Positions 1 to 11,904 of a stretch of 64,000 bases of DNA are shown here, piece by piece. Positions within the stretch are counted from its first letter, which is position 1. The number at the start of each line of letters is the position of its first letter. Origin of the DNA: Lepidurus packardi (Eukaryota; Arthropoda; Branchiopoda; Notostraca; Triopsidae); contig JAKZAN010000004.1 in NCBI GenBank assembly GCA_023053545.1, positions 9,672,001 to 9,736,000 of the forward strand. Reading direction: 5' to 3'. Both the position numbers and the translations under genes were made by a program. The notes under the pieces are model-generated. The model made no database searches and had not been told where the DNA came from. It was given only the letters and a program-made list of their open reading frames with translations.

Positions 1-211
1 TTGTATCCCGTTATTAAAAATTTCTATTTTAGTCGTGATGACTAGTCGGGTATAATTAGCAGATTCTTTGGAATTGCCTAAAATTACTTTCAAATTTCGC
101 TTCCATTTAAGAACTGTTTCTTTAATGAACCAGTGAAATTATACGAACCAGTGAAAGTGTTACATAAAGTTGAATGAATCATCTGTTATTACGTAAGAAA
201 AAAGGATTTAC

Positions 212-1772
212 CTGTCTTGCAAATATCCAAAGATCCAATTGCCAACGAGGCCTCCAGCAGCGAAAGCGACTAAGCCCATGGTGGGGAAGAAATCCCGTTC
301 GCAGACCAGTTCCCACTGTCAAAAGTTAATATTTGGATCAGTTATGTAATATTCATGACGAGCACATCCTGCTTACAGCTCAAGTGGAAAACGAACTGTC
401 ATTTGTTAATCTTAATTTACAAGAAGACTGTTAACCGGATAGAAAATTTTTGACAGGCCCATTAACCGCAGATTTTTTTACATTTTATTTAATTGACATA
501 ACTTTTTTTTATTTTTTTTCAAATTACTTCGGCTACAACAGACGTCTGGTGCTCAGCTAAACTGAAATGCCAGCCATCTTGACAAGGAATTACGGTGCTT
601 TGATTGCTCCATAAATTGTGGATCTTCTCCCATGAAACGTTCTTTGACAGCAATTCGCTGACTGAGGAGTAATTGCGGTCGTACATAGAACAGTGCGCGT
701 ATTGTAGATTGTCGTCCCGATACTCGGTTGGAATACTAAACGAAAATGGTAGAGATGAGATAGGATAATATTATGTTATTAATTGTTTTTATACTGAAAG
801 CAGAAAACCAGGTTCTCCGCTCAGGGTCGCCTGACTTGTTAAGGGATACTTCACATAGCAGAAAGGGACGCTTTCGTGACAACACTGAATTAATCTGACA
901 TCTTTTCTTCCATTATGCGCTCAGAGACCCAATTATAAACTTAGCTTTTAGCAAACAGTCAGTTCTTGTCCTTTGTGTTACACAGTCATGCGAAGTTCTC
1001 CAAATTTTGAAAGATGTTTATCTTTTACCTTAGTCTTGACAGCTTTTTTTCACAAAGAAGTGTCAGTGTTACGTTCCCTTTCCCTGTTGTTACATAACTT
1101 TTCATTTTTTGAATATTATTTCCGGTTTTGCAAGCGGTCAGTCACTTGAACAGCAATTCAAGAACATATCTACGGGCTTGATTGCTTGGCTTAAACAAAT
1201 CCAATTGAAAGATCCTTGAATGATTCCAGTTCCAATTGAAATCAGTTGAAATTAACTGAATTTAATTGGCTAAATTGAAATATTGGTAAGATTGAAAAAA
1301 ATATACTTTCCCTTTAGAATTGAAGGTAAAGGTCCGCATGCTATTGCGAAATACTTAATCTAACATCCAATGCAGTGTTTCGAAGATTCGCGGTGTGAAT
1401 AGTATTAATCCTTTTATTTTTTTGTATCTAGATCTGTTCTTTTTTCGTTTATATCTCTTTTTGTTTTCGCATTACATATATTTCTGGGTTATAAACAGCC
1501 CGAGCTTTCGATCTTTGATTAACGAAGCTTTCTTATTCCTACCTGATCATTTTCATCTGTTCCCATGTCAAATTGTAACGACTCCGCGCGTCAAGGAGAT
1601 CGTCGTTTTTACAGAAGTACTCTCCGGTGCCCATGGATGCCATGAATACCTGGTTGTATGCGTGGAAGCCACATGGTACAAACGCTGGCAAGAACACGAA
1701 CCAAACGAGTAGCTTTTGGTACAAGCCAAACTCGCCAATATCGGGCAACACATCGTCGAAATCGATCCCCAT
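212..1772 (-). CDS. SLC22-type organic cation/anion transporter, 5' part (gene runs off the left edge)
   Basis: Three coding exons are visible: 1772-1543, 735-528 and 315-212. All junctions are GT-AG and in frame, and the last ends in phase 2, so more exons lie beyond base 1. The first exon opens with an SLC22-like N-terminus (acidic FDDVLPDIGEFG followed by YQK and a first membrane helix, then GFHAYNQVFM). Exon 2 encodes the large extracellular loop, with NYS, NVS and NQS glycosylation sequons and several cysteines. Exon 3 carries WELVCERDF and GNWIFGYLQDR, the start of the second helix and of the major-facilitator signature. Family members are 12-helix plasma-membrane transporters of organic ions. 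About 180 residues are seen, roughly a third of a typical protein. The substrate cannot be predicted. Confidence 0.85.
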
Positions 1773-2303
1773 GCTCCCTCCCCTTCACGAAATTACTTCC
1801 CTCCACTTGGTATATACACAAAGAACAACTTGTGATGAATTCCTTTCTTGGCGAAAAGCCAAAACTATTCCGTCTAGTTTCGTCTCTAGCTCGCAACTAA
1901 AGTCCCAGGCTTGGATCTGGGCCTAGATATGTCGTCTTCTCCCCACCCCTTGCTCACCGCTGCATTCAGTCTGCCACTGCCCAAAAGCTACAGAAATCTC
2001 TTGGCGAGCTTCCAGAAACCAGGATAAAGCTTCTCTTGCCTCTTCTCGCGAGCTTGTAATCAAACGCGTCCCGCACACGCATTAAAAACTCCCTCTCTGT
2101 TTTCGCCAACCTCCTTTTTACTTTGTATCTCATGTATTTAGATCATTAACAAAACACAGAAATCTAAACACGCTCTAAACCAATTTCAAACGGTAAAGGA
2201 AATTGGAAGTATTTCTACAATTTAAGCCAATTGTGTTGTAGCGAAGGTGAAAACAAGCCAGGAAATTCTATATTATTTTTTTTTTACTTTGCAAATTTTA
2301 TGT
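1773..2303. other. Intergenic, SLC22 5' flank and zinc-finger gene 3' flank
   Basis: Both neighbouring genes are on the minus strand, so this 531-bp stretch holds the SLC22 promoter/5' UTR and the 3' UTR of the zinc-finger gene. I see no further coding exon. Short open frames here are antisense or random. Confidence 0.5.
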
Positions 2304-4570
2304 TTAATTGTCATATTCCACTATAACTTCAATAGACATTGGATCCACTTCCATGCCAACGCTCGCGTTTTGCGCTATGGTTACCAACTGAGCGTCTAAT
2401 GCTTTATGGCTTGCGTCTGCTTCCTCTTGACCTTCCTCTTCTTCACCAGTTTCCCCCTCGTTTTCATCCGCAGGCATATACTCGAAAAGATCGCCTACTT
2501 CTTTATGCTCCTCCATGTGGGCTCGGAAGGCAGACAATTTACGGAACTCTTTCTTACATACGGTGCACGTGTGTTCGGAAATCTCGCCATGTCCCTTTTT
2601 CAAATGCCGCTTCAAACTATTCGCACTAAGCAATGCAAAAACAAATACAAAACAGGTTACTAAGTGGAAAAAAGTATCACCTAGCCAGAAACTTACTACG
2701 AGAACTCTTTGTAGCAGATTGTGCAGCATAATTGCTGTCGCGTGGCTCGCGTGGCGTTTACGTGTGCAGCACGGTGATCTCGGAAGGCTTTGCGATTGTT
2801 GAAACGCTCTCCACAGATGAGGCATTTCATCCGCACGCTATCTTCGTCGTGGGTGGCACGGTGGGTAGCGAGTAATCCTTCGCTCGTGAACATCTCGTTG
2901 CATACGTCACAAGCGTAATGGCGCTCGTTCCATTTGCCATCGTCGCTTGTGTCACCTGGCTCGTGCATTTGTTGCTTGTGAAAGCCCAAAGCGCCAGCAT
3001 TGCCAAACGAGCGTCCGCAAACATCGCAGGCGTGTCGCGGAGTTCCTCTTTCTTGACAATGGTGCACACGTAAAGACGTCATATGCCAGTATGACTAAGA
3101 AAAACCACACGTATAAAGATAGAAATAGAAAAATTAGGGAAAAGTTCAAGGAAAATGAAGGAAAAGTCCAAGACCATGTAGGAAATTCGAGAAGCTTACT
3201 TGGTGACAGATTTCGCACTGATACGGAGCTTTGCCCGTGTGCAGGAGCTTGTGTTCGTTCAAGGTCCCCACATGGGCGTAGCGACGGTGGCAAATATCAC
3301 ATTCGAAAGGCTTTTCTGAGGAATGCGTGCGCTTGTGGACTCGTAGATGGGAAACTTGTCTGAATGCACGGTTACAGATCTCGCATACGTAAGGACGTTC
3401 GCCGGTATGGATGAGCTGGTGCTGTTTCAGGTAGAACGAGGACTGGAACGCCTTCCCACATTGGTCACAGCAGTACTTGGGGTCCACTAATGGGAATAAA
3501 TTACATTTTCAATTCATTCCCCTCCATAAAAATGATAGCTAAGCTAAAAAAAAATGTAGGAAAAACTGACTTCTTTCTTTAATCTTCTCTGGTGGAAGCA
3601 TCAGGTCCGAAAAATCCTCCTTGAATCCAGGGACCTTCGATTTGCTGATTGAAGCGAGACTGGGATTCAGTTTCCTGGATTGTACATCTATACGAGCACG
3701 TTTCGGCGCAACTGTTGAGCTTGGGGCGACTGGTTTCCTGACCTGTCTGGTGGGCTCCGAAGGACCAGCAACTTGAAGCTCTTCCGGAGCTTCTGAAGGC
3801 AAATCAAGCTCGTTATCGTCGTTAATTGGCTTAGCAGACGCAGTGGAGTAAATGGCTAATTCCTTCAAAACGTTCGCAAAATGTTCGATTTCGGTTCCCG
3901 CCATCAGGGCCATACCACTGTAACAATACGATTCCAAACGTTGCAATTCTTCATACCTACGAATTACACAAAAGATAGATGTAACTAGAAAAAATGATTA
4001 ATGTAAAGTTATGTAGTACTTGAAGCCGTCCATAATAACAATAACATCTTCACAATCGCAGTTTATTTGCAAGGCAGACTTGAAAACCTCGCTGACAGCC
4101 GCAAGAATAGTGCTATGGAAAGCGACTGGTTTGCCTTCTGCGATTAGGGTCACGTCAGTTTCGATATAATCCCGGAAACATTGCACGGCATGTTTGATGA
4201 TTTGGCCATGGTTGCTGTTGACAATTTTTAGCCAATTAGTGGCACTTGTGTCTGATGTGGCTGCTTCTTCAGGTTCTGGTTCAGCTTTCCAGTCTGATTC
4301 AGAAGACTCTGATTCTTCCGCTAAAATTACAACAGCCTTGGAAACAGCTTTCTTAGGTAGGACTTTCTCAGCCGCTTTTTTAGCTGTCGCGGACGCTGGT
4401 TTGCTAGGAGTGGCGATGTCATTCTTAGTTACTTTGGATCTGGTCAAAGGAGTTGAAACAACTGGAGGAGATACCTCTTCTATCACTGTAACTTCGTCAG
4501 GGTCGTCGTAATACTCCTCGTCTGGGAAACGACGCTTTTTACGAGGACGCGTGCTTGTGCGTGTGGCCAT
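2304..4570 (-). CDS. BTB domain plus nine C2H2 zinc fingers, transcription-factor-like protein
   Basis: Five coding exons: 4570-4020, 3956-3571, 3486-3200, 3094-2697 and 2625-2304. They join in frame to 647 residues. The N-terminus has a basic nuclear-localisation-like patch (residues 8-14, RPRKKRR) and an acidic/serine region. Residues about 137-222 resemble a BTB fold: VTLIAEGKPVAFHSTILAAVS, then DVIVIMDGFKYEEL and a YCYSG segment. From about residue 317 there are nine C2H2 fingers (CxxC-12-HxxxH), with the classical HTGERPY linker between the first two. The fourth finger is irregular at its second histidine. The C-terminal tail is acidic. BTB-ZF proteins are nuclear DNA-binding regulators that dimerise through BTB. 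The BTB here is divergent, so a ZAD or other N-terminal fold is the main alternative; the finger array itself is unambiguous. Confidence 0.88.
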
Positions 4571-6663
4571 TTCACACTTGAATTTAAGCGATTGCCTAGC
4601 AACATGTTCAAAAGTATGTTTAATTTGAAGTTCTTCGGAAGGAAAGTCTTGTATGCTTTATGTTTGGACTCGTCAACTTTGTTTACTTACGCCAAAATTC
4701 GCTGTTAATCGGGGATAGCTTCTTAATAACGCCCAAGCAACAATGAACACTGTAGTCTGGCGGTTTGCGAATGGGAAACGAAGTCTCTTTAATCTCCGCT
4801 AGGGATTACTTTTAATAAATCTGCCTTCGTACAGTAGATGGCGTAGAAGAAGCCAGACGGAATTAAACTCAGCTCAAAATTGGGAAAATTGGCGCTCTCG
4901 CGTGCCTTAGACAGGTTCTCGACTGTCAGCGTAAAACGGTGGTTAATTAGCGTTATAAATTAACTTGGCTCACTACTTAATAAGAAGTAACGTTTAACGA
5001 GCATGTTACCCTGGCTTGTACTTGTAAGTACAGTCATTTTCTTAGCTCAAAAGAACGGATGAGATAGTCTGGAACTCTGGAGTGATGGTCTTAAAATTCG
5101 AAGAGAAATGCAAGTCGGTTAGCTGAAACAGTTAAGTATAAAAAAAACAAATTTTGCGCATAGTTTTGGTCTATCCACCTAATCCTCTTCATTTGCGGTA
5201 CAGAAGTTTAATGTGCGACGAATTTGGTTACAATGCATTTTCAATTAACTGGGAACCAGAGCGGTGAAACCTGTTTGCATCGTTTCCAGAGGCGAAAAGG
5301 GCGGTATAAACCTTCATCTACGGTCCGGCTTCGTCTTTGCTCGCGCCAAGTGGAATCTGTCCAGTCTCTCGTGAGTATTCACATAGTGAACACTGAAGAG
5401 TTGTTCGTAATTTCACCGTTTTACTCCTCATTCCACCAGGGCATGTGTGCCTGCGCGTTTATTATACTACCTCATCTCATTAAGCCATGAAAACGTCCGG
5501 GTGCTAATTTGGATAATTGGAACGCAAGTCAAGTGCAAACATTTCCTCATTTTTTAAGATTCTCCATAAATGGCAGAACCAACAAATACCAAATGCGAAA
5601 GCGACAAACGTTGGAAAGGATTGGTAAGTACTGCTTTGTTTACCACGCATAATTACATTTTCTTTTTTACACTGTGTGTAGCCTTCCCCGTATCAAAAGA
5701 GTATATTTACTTATAGCGCATTTAATCAAGAAAAGTTTTTAGCCAGAAAGTAAATATAGGGAAGGTTCATAGCGTCAGATTGGAGTTGACGAATGAGGTC
5801 TTGCCATAAGAGTTACTTTGCAAATTATCTATTGAAGCTGTCAAAAAGATTTTCCGAGTTGTTGGCCGACGTAGCGGCGCCAAGGAACAGCTCACCGGCA
5901 TGCATCTCAATCAGGTCTCTCGGTGGAGAAGTCTCCGATATCGGCAACTGTATTTTGTTACCTGGATAATTAGGCTGGCTAACAACCGGTGGCTGGATGG
6001 ATCAAGGGTTTTGTCGCAGTTAAGCAAAAACCTCGGCGTGTAGCCACAACCCGAGCTTTTTGGCCAGTAACAATGCTAAACCTGTCTGGGTTTTTCCTAC
6101 GCTCCTCCCCCTTTGCTATTATTTCAGTCTCGATAGTCTAATTTCCAGCTCAAGAAAGTGTTGCACTTCTTTATTTCCATTCTTCTTGTCACCAATCTAA
6201 CTGACTAGAAGGTTTCTCAGTTTGGGGACCCAACCTTACTTGGCAGGAAGCTCGTCTCAGTAGTTAGATAATGCCAAAACCAATCGTTCAATCCCTGAGG
6301 ACACTGTCGAACGCTCCTTTTTATGTATTTCTTTTGCATTTTAACGCTGTTTTCCACTTACTTGCAAGCCCCAAGTCAACGGCAAATAAACTTAAACGAA
6401 AGACAGAAAAAGAGTAATGGTAACCTTGTTGCCGTAGCATTGTCAATCAGGGCCAGTGTCGTTCTTCTGGCCATGAAAGCTGCTTTTGAGGGACGGGTTT
6501 TTGCGGTTCAAAAATTGTGGCATGCGAACAGCCTTTAAGTTGTCAGCGTTCCAAAGAAATTCCTCCTCATAAGGAACCTTTAATTGCCTTCATACGCCTT
6601 TTATGACGAGCGTCAACAATGAATTTGCTCATACATATCTAGACCCTTATGGTGAGTGTACAA
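4571..6663. other. Intergenic, no gene recognised
   Basis: This 2.1-kb stretch begins with the 5' flank of the zinc-finger gene. I see no coding exon with family resemblance and no clear repeat structure. Open frames such as 5224-5490 and 6323-6538 lack recognisable motifs. Confidence 0.4.
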
Positions 6664-6736
6664 GACCGTGTGGCCTAATGGATAAGGCGTCGGACTTCGG
6701 ATCCGAAGATTGCAGGTTCGAGTCCTGCCACGGTCG
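6664..6736 (+). tRNA. tRNA-Arg (anticodon TCG), copy 1
   Basis: A 73-base cloverleaf can be folded by eye. The acceptor stem GACCGTG pairs with CACGGTC, with discriminator G. The A box is TGGCCTAATGG, the anticodon loop is CTTCGGA with TCG, and the T arm GCAGG-TTCGAGT-CCTGC is perfect. It is followed at once by a T run (TCTTTTTT), the usual RNA polymerase III terminator. It reads CGA and, by wobble, other CGN arginine codons. A second copy starts 101 bp downstream. Confidence 0.97.
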
Positions 6737-6837
6737 TCTTTTTTGCTCTTTTTTTTCGGGTTTCCTATGCTTCCTATAGGAGTATAGGGCACAAATGGCC
6801 CGGCGTCAAGGATACCATAGGGAAAACAGGCGAAAGG

Positions 6838-6910
6838 GATCGTGTGGCCTAATGGATAAGGCGTCGGACTTCGGATCCGAAGATTGCAGGTTCGAGTCCT
6901 GTCACGGTCG
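6838..6910 (+). tRNA. tRNA-Arg (anticodon TCG), copy 2
   Basis: This is a near-identical tandem copy of the gene at 6664. It differs at position 3 (T for C, giving a G-T pair in the acceptor stem) and at the base of the T stem (CCTGT for CCTGC, also G-T). Both changes are compatible with a functional tRNA. The promoter boxes are intact and the T-run terminator follows directly. Confidence 0.95.
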
Positions 6911-9900
6911 TCTTTTTTAAAACTTTTTATTTAATTTTTTTAATTAATTTTTAAGGTCTTGTGTATTTTTATTCAGTTTATAGCCGATTTTAATTGTATT
7001 ATGAGCTTATTCCAGCTTAAAATTCAAAACATGTGCTATTTTGCATTTTGTTTACAGTTTTTTTTTATTAACTAAAAGCTATAGGCAAAACGTGCAACAC
7101 TCGGCGTTCATGGTATGCAAGACTAAAGGAATGTTCAGAGGTCCCACGCCTCCTTGTCAGGTTTAATTAATTATGGAAGCAACTCGTTGTTTCTTAATAT
7201 TTTCACTTGACCAGTCTGCAAGACGGTTTTTTTACCCCGAACTTAATGAATTTATTTGCTTATTTAAATAGTGAAGAGTTTTTGCGTCCAAGCCCAGCTG
7301 ATAGAGAGATTCCAAGTCAAGCACTTGATTAGTTTTGCTAAGTTTAAGGGTCGCGAGAAGCGTTATTCGAAACGTCACAAGGAGAATTCCCTGCGGTCAA
7401 ATGGGTCCATTGGAGCCAGGCATTTCCGCGCTTTTTAAGCGTCAGCACTCACGTATGGGGCGGCCTTCTCCGGTTGCAAATGGCATTGCCAGACAAGATG
7501 AAATGAAATTCCCGGCGTTCTTCCGAATAAATTGCAGCTCAACATTCACATTCTTGAGCTACATTTATGAGTTGGGCAATAATAACCAAGTAGCAATAAT
7601 TGCACAAGCCCCTAATGTCAATACTTTCTACTCACCTTGAAAGTTGCAACATTTCCCAGTCTTACCAAAAATAAATCTTTTACAGTAATTCTGATGGTCT
7701 TTCTCGACATTTTCGTTTGTTATCCTTAATTTTATCACTTAGGAAGAGAAGTGATTAGGAAGAGAAGTGATTATGATGTAAATTTTTTGTGTAGGAGTTC
7801 CAGATTTCAACACTTTTTGGTGTTGAAGACCCTAGTTTTCAACGCTTTTGTTCACTTTGAAAGTCACATAACATTCGTTTCTCGTAACGAGAAAGGAAAG
7901 ATTGTTTCTTTTATCAATTCTGGATATTTTTTGTTGAAACTGAACATTATTTCCCAAATTTTCCCTGTTCGTTTCGGACAGTAATGCGTGTTACGTCGTA
8001 AAGCGCGATGGTAAGGCTTGGGACTGTTCTACCGCGTCTCGCTTGATTTGTATTACGCTTTTTCCCGCGCATCTGTTACGGGAAAAGGGTGTCATGGTCA
8101 TATACCCAGTGACCATCACCTTCAGGAAAGCCCAGAATCCTCTAATCATGCCATGGAAGCTATACGGCGTTCGGCATACCGGACGTTTTGGGACTTTGGA
8201 CGGTTTCACGTTACCACCTGGTGAGTTGCTCAGTGCCAAATGGAACAATTGGCAAAGTCCAAGCCCCAGCTTTTCACACAAGACACAGAATGACATGCAA
8301 ATTTGCTACTGGCAGTAAATTCAGATTGCGCATAAGAATATAGCGACGCTAACAAAAGGTGATAAAAGAATAAAGGGACCCTCCGCTTCAGAATAGCATT
8401 GTTGTTCTGAGCTGACCATTGGGGCCCTGAAGGACGCAAACCATTTTTATTTTTGACCTAGAATAATTCCTGTAGGTCGTAACTTAAAGAATGTCATGGG
8501 AAATAGGATGTCCAAGGTCTATAAATGCAGACTCCTTCCCGTTCTGCAAAACTGGTGTGCTTTTTTGTCTCGCGATGGGGATTTATGGAATAAATACGCC
8601 ATAAGGTCAGAGGCTCCATTACCCAAAAGGTGTAAGCCACCATATATAGTTTCCCGGAACTATGCCCCATGCATTTTTTTTTAAATTTTTTTTTTGGTTA
8701 AAGGTTTACTTGTTCCTTACTGTTTCGAACTTTCGTTTTGTTGCGGGGACTTGTATTAGTTAAAAACCACAGGTGAAACGGATTGTGTTTTCAATATGGG
8801 TCGTTTTGACCAACTATGTGGCGTGAAAAAACGGACACGTGTGAAGAGTTTGTCGTTTTTCAATGTGACACTGCAGGCAGTCCCCCGTGTTCGTACACTA
8901 TTGTATATAGATAGCCTATTTGTCTTGGCTGTATTGAATATGTGGACCTGTATGGAGTGCAAGTGTCCAAAACAGTGTACAAACCGGGGAAGGAAATTCG
9001 TGAGTGGGAGTGGTAATCAGACATCTATTTATAAAACGATGGAATTTAAGGTTTTGGACTCATTAATCTTGATTTTTCAGATTATTTAATTCCAGTACTA
9101 GAGTATTCAAATTATGTGGAACTAAATTATATTACGAAAAACCGTCTCGGAGAGTAATTTATCACACCCAAAATGAAAAACGGAATGTACTAGCTGCTAT
9201 AGGATAATTTCAATGTAAACGATGCGTGAGGCAATTTTTCTGTCATTTTTGCATCAATATGAAGGTAAGCTGATGGTAAAGGAAACCATTTACATTCTGA
9301 AAGGAACATTGAGACTTTACAACCCCAAATTATCTTGTTTGAAGCCGAACTCGAGTAAGCGAAATTCGATTAGCTTATAAGGATGCTTCTTCTAGTGTCT
9401 CAAGTTACCTTTCTACGAAATCCGTGCTCTCGTGGAGAAGTTAAGGAGCAATTATGTTCCTCTGAAGGTTTAAGGGGAAATAAAAGGTTTGCTGGAGACA
9501 GACAAAGGGACTGTATAAGAAGATTGAGTTTATTTGAATTGCGCATCTAACTTGCAGATATGGGAAATAAATGAAGTGATAGTGGTCGCCATAAAAGGGT
9601 TCTTTGGTTCCCCAAACAGGAATGACGTAGCACAAACCTTTTAAACCTATGGTTTGAAGATTTCCGAGAGGAAGAAAAAGAGCCAGAGCGCACAGGAGAG
9701 AAAGAAGAGAGAGGCAATCATGGTCCGTACGGAGGATCTTGACGATTGGGAAGGTGAAGATTGATGGGGAGTGATTAGGAGCGTAGCCATAGTCGAACAA
9801 CGAAGAACGGAACGGTTTCAAGTTTTAAGGCACACGGAGTTATGCCAATGCGCGAGCACGGGTTTAAACACGCGGGGTTTTGCATAAAGTTCTTCTGTAG

Positions 9901-11040
9901 AAGCAAGTTCATTACAGCTTAAAGAAACCGCGCTTAACTTGTAATTGCAATTTCGGGTTCACCATATGGGGACCTTGTGTGGTTTATGAGACAAGTTCTC
10001 TCTCCTGTTCTTGCATATATTGCGTGTGAGAAATTGGTTAATTTTTTTTTTTTTTTTTTTTTTGGTCTTCTGTTTCGGTCTTAGAGGGGGGTTAAGGGGG
10101 TAACATGCCGTTTGAGGTTGGAACCTGACGAGGATCTGTAGAATAACGTATATAGAGTTCGGTACGCGATTGCTACTTGGTATGCATTACGTCCTATATT
10201 ACAGCAACGGACAAAGGCCACGTTAGTAGTAGCCAATGGGGCAATGGTCTAACCATCCAACTCCCATAAATCATGAATCGGGGGACCCAAAAGGTCCCCA
10301 ACATTCCAGACTTCTTTTCAAATTCCTTTAGAAACTTCTTAGAACGTTAGAAGTGCGTTTTAGAATCGAAAGGAACTCGACGAGATTTAAACTTTGGGGA
10401 CTACTAGATTGAATAGTTTCTGTATTTTGTGTCGACGTGGACGTGTTTACCTCCTCACAACCTCCTCACAACCTCCTCAAAGGGATTCGAGGATACATTT
10501 TAGAAAGATAAATAGTTTGGAGCTGGAGTACGGAATCTGCTATCTTTTAACCATTTTTCCAGATGAGCTGTAACCCTTCTGCTTGAGAGAGAGGGAAAGA
10601 TAATGTGAGGGGAAAAGGTTTAAACTGGTTTAAATCTTCCAAACCGGTTGAAAAGGAAGCAGAGATAGAGCCTTGTCGGTTTTGCTTGGAGTAAAAATTT
10701 AATTTAGGGTTATGTTTCGCGGATATGTGTGAAGGCGATAAGAGAGCGAGACAAAGTCACTGAGGTGATGCAGGCTTCGATTTATGGCTACTCCCTTATA
10801 CCTCAACGTTTTCTTGCTTCAATTTGAGATTTTGGATTTTATTCCTATTTTTTACGGCTCTATAGTATTATTAGACCACTCCAAAGTAGCTTCCTGTAAA
10901 AAAAAATCTAACATCCCGGCTGGATTTTTAGCACTGCTCTGGCTTATCTTGCACGCGCGCAGTCACTCAACAATTAATGTTACCAAAATTCTTCCCTTTA
11001 CCAAGTTCATTGTTGGGACATTGTCAAAGGAAGCAAGTAA
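6911..11040. other. Gene-poor stretch, no gene recognised
   Basis: About 4 kb without a coding exon I can support. It contains a long T run near 10030-10060 and a short direct repeat (CCTCCTCACAA units) near 10451-10480. It could be intergenic or part of a very long first intron of the Cas gene at 25.5 kb, whose first coding exon I could not place. Confidence 0.4.
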
Positions 11041-11197
11041 TAGAGTCTTTACCAAATTCGCTCCCTAGCGGCAAGAATGGGCGAAATCCACAATTTTACG
11101 TACGTTTTCTACGTAGGAAAGCGCCTTGTAGAAAACGCACGTAAAAGGGTGGATTTCGCCCATTCTTGCCGCTAGGGAGCGAATTTGGTAAAGACTA
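11041..11197. repeat. Long near-perfect hairpin (foldback MITE-like)
   Basis: The left arm from 11041 (TAGAGTCTTTACCAAATTCG and onward) is repeated as its reverse complement ending near 11197. The arms are about 70 bases each and the central loop near 11113-11127 is short. Mismatches are few, so the element is either young or maintained by hairpin correction. Structure alone cannot assign a superfamily. Confidence 0.88.
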
Positions 11198-11556
11198 TAG
11201 TAGCAACAGTATCAGTTCTGGTCAAGAGCACCGTTCTTTTCCATTATTGCGTCACTGACTTTAGAAACCAGAGTAAAGCAAAGATCCCGACCAGAGGTTC
11301 GACAACGCCCGTGATTTTTTTTTTCTTGGGCGGGAAGGAGACTCTTACTTTGGCCAGACGACCAGGTTGATCAGCTGCCAATGGGGCGTACTGGGAATCA
11401 TTTTTGAAAACGTATTGGGATCATATTTTGGGAGGTTATAAACAGGTCTAATCCTCGAATCTGCTGGAGCGATGCCAGGCATATTTACGCCAGGGAAATC
11501 CATTTTTCTGTCGAGACAAATGGACAAATGTTTCAAGCTTGTTTCTCCCTTTCTTA

Positions 11557-11904
11557 TAGCGCGTTCCACTGGCTGCACTGGTGTAATATTTTTTGCACTC
11601 ACTGTGTCAAACATGTATATCCTTACACATTGAATGCAAAAAATAGTACATCATTGCAGCCACCAGAGACGGATTACCGGATTTAAGTTTAAAAGATTGC
11701 TTGAATACACCAGTGCACCAGTGCGTGTTCCACTGGCCGCACTGGTGCAATTTTTTTGCACTCGTTGTATCAAAAATGTATATGCTTGCACACGATGTAC
11801 GCACACTGAGTGTGCAAAAATATTGCACCGGTGCGGCCAGTGGAAAACGATATCTTTCTCTGATTCAAGAAAACTTTTTAAACTTAAATCCGGTAATCCG
11901 TCTC
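11557..11904. repeat. Compound inverted-repeat element, related to the MITE at 30392
   Basis: At 11557 begins TAGCGCGTTCCACTGGCTGC, preceded by TTA, matching the terminus of the element at 30392. Inside lies a second palindrome whose arms, at 11666-11706 and about 11862-11904, carry GACGGATTACCGGATTTAAG and its reverse complement. Its centre (about 11721-11852) holds a further inverted pair of the GTTCCACTGGCCGCACTGGT type. It reads as one member of the family inserted in, or recombined with, another. The right end of the outer element is not clear. Confidence 0.7.

Noticed and set aside
1395..1926. Plus-strand frames across the first SLC22 exon
   Set aside because: They are antisense shadows of the minus-strand transporter exon, which has clear family motifs and splice sites.
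9441..9821. 126-residue minus-strand frame
   Set aside because: Composition is aromatic and hydrophobic as expected from translated AT-rich noncoding DNA; no motif.
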